A stretch of 64,000 nucleotides of DNA, from the NCBI GenBank assembly GCA_947247005.1, contig OX365956.1, positions 8,452,089-8,516,088 of the forward strand, written 5' to 3'. The notes beneath the pieces were generated by a model that saw only the letters and a program-made list of their open reading frames with translations, was not told the DNA's origin and made no database searches. Shown piece by piece: positions 56,541-64,000 of the stretch. The stretch comes from Spisula solida (taxonomy: Eukaryota; Mollusca; Bivalvia; Venerida; Mactridae). The position numbers were made by a program, and so were the translations under genes. Position 1 is the stretch's first letter. Every line of letters starts with the position of its first letter.

Positions 56541-57753
56541 CCAGTGCGTCTAAGTTGATCAAGTATGTTTCAATTATACGAGACGCTGCTAGTTCCAATC
56601 AATTTCACAAATGTGCGCAATATGATGCACAGTTTCGTCTCCGCCAGGCTGCAAATCCGTCTAAGTCTTGGACAAATATTGAATATTTTGTGTCTCACAT
56701 GCGGGCTAACAGGTGAGTGTACTTCATCTAGCACTGAAGCCTTTAAAGCTAGTTCATTTACTAGTAACTCTACCACTGGTTCTTGTTGTGATTTGTATTT
56801 TAAAGGTGGCTGTTTTAAGCCATTCTGCAAGTACAGCCATACATGTTTAGTTTGCAAAGTTGCGCATTCTTATTGTCATTGTCCTCATACACCGAGACAA
56901 GCAGATCAAATGAATATAAATGTGTCTCAGGAAAGGCAACCTTTTTTACGGCCTAGAGTGCCTAATTATGCATTAAGAAACCAGCACCCACGTCAGTTTT
57001 TAAACAATCAAATGACTCAGGCCCCGAACCAGCGTTATACTTTTCAGGCCACATTTATGGGGGTCAAAGGTTCAACGCCACTCAAAATTGAGCGGCTGGT
57101 ACAGTTATTGCAGGATTATAGTGCCATAAATAAGAATGGTGCCAAGTATCTCATTGATGGGTTTACTAGAGGTGTTTCGTTAGGGTATGACGGTCAAAGG
57201 CTTCCGAGAGATTGTACAAATTTGCGCTCAGCTGGCGAAAATCTTGACACAATTAGACAAAAAATATTTGATGAAGTTAAGGCCGGACGGATGTCAGGCC
57301 CATTTACAGTTAGGCCAATTTCAAATTTGAAATGCTCCCCCATCGGTCTTGTTCCTAAGAAGACTGGTGGCTTTCGTTTAATAACACACATGTCACATCT
57401 CGCTTCAGAAAGTATTAATGATTACATTGATCCCAAACTAACGTCCGTGAAATACTCTGATTTAGATAATGCTATCCATAGAATCAAACATCTTGGTAAA
57501 GAAACATTATTGGAAAAAATGGATTTAAAAAATGCTTTCAGAATGTTACCTTGCTATCCAGGTGATTTTGACCTTTCAGAATTAAAATTTGAGGATGCAT
57601 ATTTTATTGACAAATGTATGCCTATGGGTTGCTCAATGCGTTGTGCTACATTCGAAAAGTTCTCGACATTTTTAGAGTGGGAAATTAAACGAAGAACTAG
57701 GACCGATGAAATCAAGCATTACTTGGATGATTGTATATTTATGGCAAATACTA
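56541..57753 (+). pseudogene. DIRS-type retrotransposon: end of ORF1 and reverse transcriptase, part 1
   Basis: 56560-56716 in one frame reads QYDAQFRLRQAANPSKSW, an ORF1 (gag-like) segment of metazoan DIRS elements. A frame change follows. The main frame then has a cysteine-rich finger CCDLYFKGGCFKPFCKYSHT (residue about 73 of the 56565 frame) and the reverse transcriptase. RT motifs are SPIGLVPKKTGGFRLITH, KMDLKNAFRMLP (catalytic D), MPMGCSMRCATFEKF and HYLDD (catalytic, near residue 384). The frame then runs into foreign sequence at 57754. DIRS elements use a tyrosine recombinase instead of an integrase, and that gene is found downstream at 60441. The copy is 5'-truncated at 56541. Confidence 0.85.
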
Positions 57754-59546
57754 ATGTGCAGCCATTTCTTTCTTTAACTGGTACCCAACATAGTTTGGAA
57801 CTGCTCTTTGTTGCTCTGTGGGGTACTAATTATATAACATACACTTTATTTACTTTATAGGGTACAACTGACTGTCAATGATATGTATGACCCTCTGACC
57901 AAAAACGTATAGATTATAGGCCAAGGCCAGTTATAGAGTTGTTTGTCTGGTCGAGTGCCAGTGGATCATACGGATTAGTAACCTTGTACTGTTGTGAACA
58001 GCCATTACTTGGTCTATTTGGGATGTTTGACTCTATCTGGCACAGTTTCGCCTTGTTTTGGGATGTCTAAAACTGTCAGTCGAGACTTTATATGGCATTA
58101 AACACTGCATAGAATAGCCATACTATGCTCTATATGATACCTAACACTGCTGTGAACATATATTCATATGGTTCTATGAGGGTGACAAAACACTGCCTGG
58201 TATACCAGTAGTCATTCCTAACAGGATAGGATATCAACTACGCGCCTGATGCTGCTATTGATTTATTAGTTTTGGGTACTCAGCACTATGGAGAAGTCAT
58301 TACTGGCTCTATTAAAATCTATATTTGCCTTGCACAGCATCATCTCCTGGTCTTTAGGGGATAACACAAACTAGTTCTGTTGGGCATTGCTAGTAATAGT
58401 TCTATGATGTAACTTACAGACAGCTAGAATAGTCATTTCTATGACCCGGGATACATATCAAATAAATATCTAAGGGCAATAAAGTCTACGGATTCCAAAA
58501 ACCACTGTTTTCGTTTATATGTTATAACATTTTATCCCAATATATCATATTTATCTCAATAACAGTGCACACAGGTTTGATATTTTAAACTCTACATGTT
58601 AATAAGTACATGTTGCATGGATTTACTATGAAATAAAACAATAAAAGACTGTGTAGTCTACCACCTCGAAAAAATCGCCCTTTTTCTTTATATTTTGAAG
58701 TTACAATGTATACCCCAAATTATCACATTTGCACAATAGCCAAACTTAAGACGTTTGATATCAAAACTATAAGGTTATTAACACCATTCATATTGATTAA
58801 TCACAGAGAAAAGATATATGACTTTGTATCCGGTCTACCTATTCCAAAAAATTGCAGCTTTCCTCCATACATGTACTATTTAATGTTTTACCGCAGAAAT
58901 AAAACATTTTGTACTATAGCTTAGCTTAAGATGTTCGATATTAATGGCAAGACACTAAAAAATTACCACAGCGATTATTTACAATATATTGTGGCCAGTG
59001 ACGTTAAAGTTCATCGATTCCAAAAATTCGCGCTTTTAAATGCACTTTTTAACGTTTTACCCCCAAAATACCACATTTTGTACCAAAGCCTAGCTTAAGG
59101 TGTTTAATATCTTCATCGCAAGTCACTATATAACTATCACGGCGATTATTTACCAAATATAATGGCTAATGACGTTATAGTCCACCGATTCCGAAAATTC
59201 GCACTTTTCCATGCACTTTTTAACGTTATACCCCAAAAGACCTCCTTTTGCATTAATGCACGGCACTAAAATTTTGCAGTCTTCAACTGCAATATAATAA
59301 CTACATATAAATGTGATTTATTATAAAATATGATTATAAATAATAATGTAGGTCACCGATTCCAAAAATTCGCAGTTTCGTTTATATTTTGGAACTTTTA
59401 CCCCAATTTTCTCAAAATGCTCAAGGGTGACACAATGTCACCTGTCAGAAATTCCATTTGAAAGGTCTTGGCTACTGAAATCAGCAAAGAAAAAAACTTT
59501 ATACTCCAATGCAAGGTTCGGTCAAATTTCGGGGATTTCGGGCCGG
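57754..59546. mobile_element. 1.8-kb insertion in the DIRS reverse transcriptase, with ~171-bp tandem monomers
   Basis: ACTA lies at both borders (57750-57753 and 59547-59550), and removing the insert with one ACTA restores the DIRS frame as ANT-ICKTLLDTF. The right half (58820-59546) is a tandem array with the motif CGATTCC at 58840, 59016, 59187 and 59358, period about 171-176 bp. The stretch 59208-59546 matches 541-870. The left half (57870-58480) is a different set of diverged repeats (GCTCTAT..GATACCTAACACTGCTGTG). No TIRs and no protein. Helitron-like non-autonomous elements with tandem cores are the closest type, but the 4-bp duplication would be unusual for them, so I leave the class open. 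Confidence 0.7.
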
Positions 59547-59550
59547 ACTA

Positions 59551-60400
59551 TATGTAAAACTTTACTAGATACGTTTAACTCCCTTTGTGAAGAAATATGT
59601 TTACCAGTAGCACACGACAAAACGGTGGGCCCAGTTACGTGTCTAACATACTTAGGTTACGAGCTTGACTCTGTAAGCATGGAAATTCGAATTCCTCAGG
59701 TTAAAATTGTAGAAATATTAGGACGACTTGACGATGCTTTGAAGAAGCCAAAGCTTACGTTGTGTGAGTTGCAGTCTTTGACGGCTTATTCGCATAAGTG
59801 CTAAAGCGATGCCGTCGGCCAGGGCTTTTGTCCGTAGAATGTACGGAGCAATGTCTCAAGCTAAAAAACCGTATCACAAAATTAGGATAACAAGGGGAAT
59901 TAAACAAGACATGGAAATGTGGAGAGTATTTTTAACGCAGTACAATGGGATTTCAGTAATGTTGGATTCTAATTGGACCTCAAACTTTGATTTGCATTCG
60001 TTCACATATAGCGCGGGGAACTCAAAATTGTGTTGTGGTGTGTATTTGAATGGGCAATGGGTATTCTTGCGCTGGCCTGAGCAATGGGAAAATACTGATG
60101 TCTTAAAAGACATCACATATTTAGAAATGATACCCATAACACTAGCATGTTGTTTATATATATGGCACAAACAATTTCGATCATTAAGGATCAAATTCAG
60201 TTCTGACAATTCAGCAGTTGTACAAATCCTGAATTCTAAAGCAACTTAGTCCGAACGAGTTATGACGCTGGTTCGGTATATAGTTCTATTGTCAATGCAG
60301 TTCGATTTTAGAATTAAAGCTGTTCACATTATGTGAGTTAATAATAAAATTGTTGATTCTATTTCTCGCATGCAGTAGGTCACATTACGCAGCTTGGCAC
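59551..60400 (+). pseudogene. DIRS-type retrotransposon: reverse transcriptase thumb and RNase H, part 2
   Basis: Continues the RT with ICKTLLDTFNSLCEEICLPV and TYLGYELDSVSMEIRIP, then LGRLDDALKKPKLTLCELQS. A frameshift near 59795 (followed by stop TAA at 59802) moves the frame to MPSARAFVRRMYGAMSQA. The RNase H region follows with VMLDSNWTSNFDLHSF, DITYLEMIPITLACCLYIW and IKFSSDNSAVVQILNS. In-frame stops at 60247 and further on interrupt the last part (RVMTLVRYIVLL...KIVDSISRMQ). The order matches DIRS pol proteins. The copy is inactive. Confidence 0.82.
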
Positions 60401-60440
60401 CGGAAGTGGACGAACTTCCAATCCCAAATCCTCAGGAATT

Positions 60441-61133
60441 TTGGAAATATTTGCAAATGAAGTGACAGCCTTAATAAATGCATCCTTATCTGATAATACG
60501 AGAAAGGTGTACACTCAGGGGCTAGAGTCGTTCATGAAATTTTGCCGTGAATTTGGACTGAATACAAGGCCTCCAAATGTTGTCCAGATTACCAATTATA
60601 TTGCATATCTATCTATGAAGGCGTGTTCCTACACATCTGTGAATGTGCACTTATCTGGAATTTCATATTATTTAAAGCTTAATAATTATCATGATTGTAC
60701 AAAATCATTCATTGTTAACAAAATGGTCGGCGGTTTACGCAGGTCACGTCCGGTATGCACGGGCTCCAATAACCATTGAAATACTTCAAAAACTCCTAGG
60801 TGCATGTGCATATGTGACTTCATCTGCATACGAGACGAAATTATATTCCACGGCCTTTGTAATAGCATTTTTTTAGTTTCTCCGTATAAGTGAGTTTGCA
60901 GTTGAGAACAAAGAAATATCATACAATGCCAAAGTAGTAAGCCTATCAGATATCAAGTTCATAGGCAGGGAATGTCATATGCGCATAAAATCTTCAAAGA
61001 CTGACCTGTATGGCAATTCTGTAACTTTAGTGTTTACGGAATCAAGTAACCATCAGCTATGCCTAGTTAGATTACTCAGGGACTTTATCAAAATGCGTCC
61101 TGTGGAGGACGGTCCATTATTTTGTCACTATGT
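60441..61133 (+). pseudogene. DIRS tyrosine recombinase, part 1
   Basis: The N-terminal SAM-like core-binding domain is SLSDNTRKVYTQGLESFMKF followed by ITNYIAYLSMKACSYTSVNV. After a frameshift near 60750 the catalytic domain has FLRISEFAVENKEI, with the first catalytic arginine, preceded by a stop in place of the usual glycine, and RIKSSKTDLYG, with the catalytic lysine. It breaks at LFCHYV where foreign sequence begins (61134). The rest of the enzyme is at 62124-62330. Confidence 0.82.
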
Positions 61134-62123
61134 AACCTGACCATTTTTTGGTACATGTTAGCTAGTTATGGTCAAAGGGAGATAATTAGGGTAATACTTA
61201 TTTTAAACCTATATCTACTCAAGATTAGTCTCAGTGGTTGGTTTTGATTTCCATTGGTCAATAGTTTTCCCTCTAAAACTTGGCCAGATCTAACACAGAA
61301 GTCTTGAAGTGTGAAGATGTACTTTTTGGTTGTGTATTGGTCAAGTATATATATATTATTCCCTTGTATTTATTATTGTCATTTCATTGTAAGTGTTATA
61401 AGTAATGTTTATTGAGATAAGTAAATCTAAGATAGGAAGTCTGGTCAGGAACCCATGTATTCAATTGTGGTCTTCAGATGTGGCTAATTAATCTACCTGT
61501 AATGAAGCTCTACTCCTTTATTCTACTCTATTCTATGATCACTTTCATAAACCCTATTCCTTCACATTTTTAAAATAGCTAATTCCATTATTTACAGATA
61601 TAATACTCATGGGAGTGAACGTTGGTGTGAGGTGAAAGCTTGGTTAGACACTTGATCCCATAGATTGGTAAGTGATGACTGTGTCTACTTGTAATGTTAT
61701 GTAACTTTGCTATGTGTCATGTGATATATTATTATGTGAGAGACTGTGCGGTGTCATGTGGCGTTATGTTATGTGATAATATGTTTTATATGTGTAGAGA
61801 TGTCTGAAGGTTTCCGACCATGATATGAGGTTTAATATGTATTGTATCATGTAAATGTAATGTTCATACTGTTATTACAATGTTAGGTCCTTTGTATATT
61901 TTCAGGGTGTATAAATTAATCAGCGTATTATTCCACGACAATGTATCAATTACCACCTGTATAACTTGAGATCTACGATTAAACTGTGATATAAACTTAG
62001 AACGGATTGTATTCTTATATTCACTGCCAGTCAGGACAGTATGACCCACCCCTCAACTTAGTGGTCTCCACCTTAACTACACAAGGAACACTTTGAGACT
62101 ACAAGAAAGTTACACTACAATCG
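61134..62123. mobile_element. ~1-kb insertion in the DIRS recombinase
   Basis: TGT lies at both borders (61131-61133 and 62124-62126), and removal restores CHY-VALTQYQF in frame. The 990-bp insert has no clear inverted repeats, no tail and no recognisable coding region. The borders depend on the restored frame and are good to a few bases. Confidence 0.6.
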
Positions 62124-62330
62124 TGTTGCATTAACACAGTATCAGTTTAGAAAAATATTAGAAAAATGTCTTACATTCGCTGGAATAAATACAAAAAACA
62201 TTAAAAGTCATTCGATCCTTCCGAATAGGTGCTGCTATAAATGCAGTCATAAAAAATATCCCAGAACATGTAATAAAAAAATAGAAAAACCATACTGGTC
62301 TAACAGATTTTTAACATTGCTAGACCAGTT
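62124..62330 (+). pseudogene. DIRS tyrosine recombinase, part 2
   Basis: ALTQYQFRKILEKCLTFAGI followed by NTKNIKSHS and, after a small frameshift, FRIGAAINAVIKNIPEHV. This is the HxxR catalytic block (HSFRIGAA type) of DIRS recombinases. A further shift leads to SNRFLTLLDQF. The order of catalytic residues R, K, H, R is thus complete across the split pieces, though broken by stops and shifts. Confidence 0.78.
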
Positions 62331-62374
62331 TTGAAACCTGTATTACAATATTTATAATATAAACTATTTAATAT

Positions 62375-63190
62375 GATAGTCCTTTACTTTGAACCAATAT
62401 TTAACAATCTGAGTAAACCTATTGACATACATAGGGTAACGACCGAGTTCTCCGTAAACAGCAGCCGTGCATGTACTTTGTTTGACACACAATATTTGTT
62501 TACAGAATTTTAAATGGACGCGTTCTTACTCTTTAGATTGTGTAAAGCCCCACACAGGACAAGCATAGTTTATAATGGACCCAATGAAAGAGTCGAATAA
62601 CTGGACTGCTATCTTTGGTAATACATCGTATTTTGTTTATATGTTTCATTAATACATTCATAGCCTTTAATGACTTTCCAATAACATATTGCTGGTTTAA
62701 CACAAATGATCCCGTATAGTTAAAAACAACACCTAGGTAATTAAAATCATTTACAACGTCTAATAATGAATTGTTATAATACCATATTTCGTTGTTCCGT
62801 ATCGGTCCTCTCTTGGGGAAAACAACAATTTTAGAGTTTGCGGTATTAACTTCTTGGCCCCAAAAGTTACAATAATCATTCAGACGATTCAAACTATTCT
62901 GCAAATCTTCAACCGAATGACCAACTATTACCTTGTCGTCTGCGAAAAGCAAAATCATAATACACAACTCATATATATTCATTCCACAATCGAAGTTTCC
63001 CTGGAGACTCAATTCTATGTCCTCTAGAAATAGAGTGAACAATATTGGGGAATTATTTTGACCCTGTCTTAGTCCAATAGATATATCGAAAAAATCAGTT
63101 AAGGAGTTACAGCCCTTGACGCATGATTTGACAGATGTTGATTTTTTGTTATAAATTACAATTGTTATATCATTGATGGATTTGTCCAAG
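62375..63190 (-). pseudogene. Non-LTR retrotransposon fragment: part of reverse transcriptase
   Basis: The minus-strand frame 63189-62533 has ISIGLRQGQNNSPILFTLFL, then ILLFADDKVIVGHSVEDLQN (the FADD catalytic box), LNDYCNFWGQEVNTANSKIV and VNDFNYLGVVFNYTG. These are consecutive blocks of a LINE reverse transcriptase. After a frameshift near 62560 it continues NYACPVWGFTQSKE, VHLKFCKQILCVK and AVYGELGRYPMYV down to about 62380. It is truncated on both sides, starting right at the 23-bp direct repeat (63197) and ending close to the DIRS 3' end. Confidence 0.82.
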
Positions 63191-63196
63191 GTAAAT

Positions 63197-63219
63197 AATT
63201 GTTTGATTAAACTATTGAT
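63197..63219. repeat. 23-bp direct repeat, right copy
   Basis: Identical to 56518-56540, same orientation. It adjoins the truncated 5' end of the LINE fragment. Confidence 0.85.
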
Positions 63220-63282
63220 TTGCTCGAACTAGAATACGGTTGGTACATGCACTTGGTGGAAAGCTGATTTATGAGCCTCCAG

Positions 63283-63719
63283 GCCCAATTCCACGAAAAA
63301 ACGGAAGTTATTGCTCAGCTATGATTGCTATTTAGAATTTATTATATGACTAAATAATAGTCTTGTTATGTAGATTGCTACCAAAAACTCAGTGTTTATT
63401 GCTAAATAATGATTTAGTAGGTCATTTGTATATTAAATGCTCATGGAAATCCAACAGTAATGAACAATAAGACTTCGTACTTGAGCTTGTTATATAACGG
63501 ACTTAAGTTTTTGCTTTTGATGTTTATAACTTTAAAGCACCTTTTCTGTAAAAATCAGACTTATGATGTACTAGTATTGCTCTTACTATAAGATTGGCAT
63601 CTAACTGTGATCAAACAATATATACATGTATTCATGAAACTCATTTAACCAACACAATATGTTTTTAAAATAGCAGTCTCAGATGAGCAATAGTATAAGT
63701 TTTTTCGTGGAATTGGGAC
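63283..63719. mobile_element. MITE with CCCAATTCCACGAAAAAAC ends
   Basis: GCCCAATTCCACGAAAAAAC at 63283 faces GTTTTTTCGTGGAATTGGGA ending at 63718. Similarity continues inward (TATTGCTCAGCT versus AGATGAGCAATA), giving arms of about 40 bp. CCAGG occurs just outside on both sides, allowing a base of slippage, and may be the target duplication. The 437-bp unit is non-coding. Confidence 0.75.
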
Positions 63720-63937
63720 CAGGCGTGGAGACGGTTGTATCTGACAGATTGTTTCAATAAGTGAGTGTTCTGAGGAGGAATGGATAATGGTACTGTTAAT
63801 GCAAAGTTATCTGTCACAACCGCCCGCGTAAACCCACATTCAACACGATCGATTAGTACAGGTGTGTCAGGACTAAGTTCTAACATCATAAGTACATTTA
63901 AGTGATCAAAACTTTTCCTGCCCAATAGCCGAGTCAC
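63720..63937 (-). other. Unidentified open frame at the window edge
   Basis: About 70 codons on the minus strand (for example DHLNVLMMLELSPDTPVLID and RAVVTDNFALTVPLSIPPQN), less AT-rich than the surroundings and ending at the MITE border. It could be an exon or the remains of a gene interrupted by the MITE. I recognise no domain and see no confirming splice site. Confidence 0.2.
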
Positions 63938-64000
63938 TGGTTAACAGCTATGGTCTTGAGGGCCTTATTTTGAAAATATACAATTTACTGCGAGTTCAAA

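Overview
This window looks like nuclear DNA of a lophotrochozoan animal, most likely a bivalve mollusc. It is AT-rich and gene-poor, its genes have introns with GT/AG borders, and it carries tRNA-derived SINEs, DIRS/Ngaro-type retrotransposons, Tc1/mariner relatives and many palindromic or foldback elements. The two recognisable host genes belong to families that are strongly expanded in molluscs. The organism is an inference from content, not from a database match.

Host genes, both on the minus strand. (1) A Cys-loop ligand-gated ion channel of nicotinic-receptor type in three exons (20199-19957, 17003-16857, 16220-15300). All joins are phase 0 and give a 436-residue protein with signal peptide, a perfect Cys-loop and four membrane segments, but the usual acetylcholine-contact residues are largely missing. 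(2) A fibrinogen-related protein gene. A signal peptide plus PAN/apple-like exon (54611-54252) can be spliced in phase to a fibrinogen-domain exon (40995-40189) across a 13-kb intron full of mobile DNA. No other stretch gave a convincing host gene.

Layout. 1-2210: tandem repeats (about 171-bp monomers, then seven 67-bp copies). 2746-14695: Tc1-like, mariner-like and other inverted-repeat elements, a LINE fragment and dispersed repeats. 15300-20199: the channel gene; its first intron holds a SINE split by a 2.4-kb transposon. 20636-31000: a LINE 3' end, a second SINE family and paired dispersed repeats. 34053-38355: a 4.3-kb unit bounded by inverted arms of about 0.8 kb, enclosing a 31-bp tandem array and a Tc1-like element. 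40189-54611: the fibrinogen-related gene and its intron, which holds two foldback elements, SINEs, a degraded SGNH-hydrolase fragment of an Ngaro-like element and a striking array of GC-rich hairpins at 49776-50125. 56541-63196: a DIRS-type retrotransposon broken by two insertions, joined to a LINE fragment; the whole block lies between 23-bp direct repeats. 63283-64000: a MITE and an unidentified edge ORF.

Most of the biology here is transposon biology. Several insertions can be read to the base because the host element is itself recognisable: a SINE restored by removing one element, and a DIRS reading frame restored by removing two. The most unusual items are the GC-hairpin array, the split SINE with its motif-rich element, the foldback element whose arms are arrays of a short repeat, and the divergent nicotinic-type receptor.
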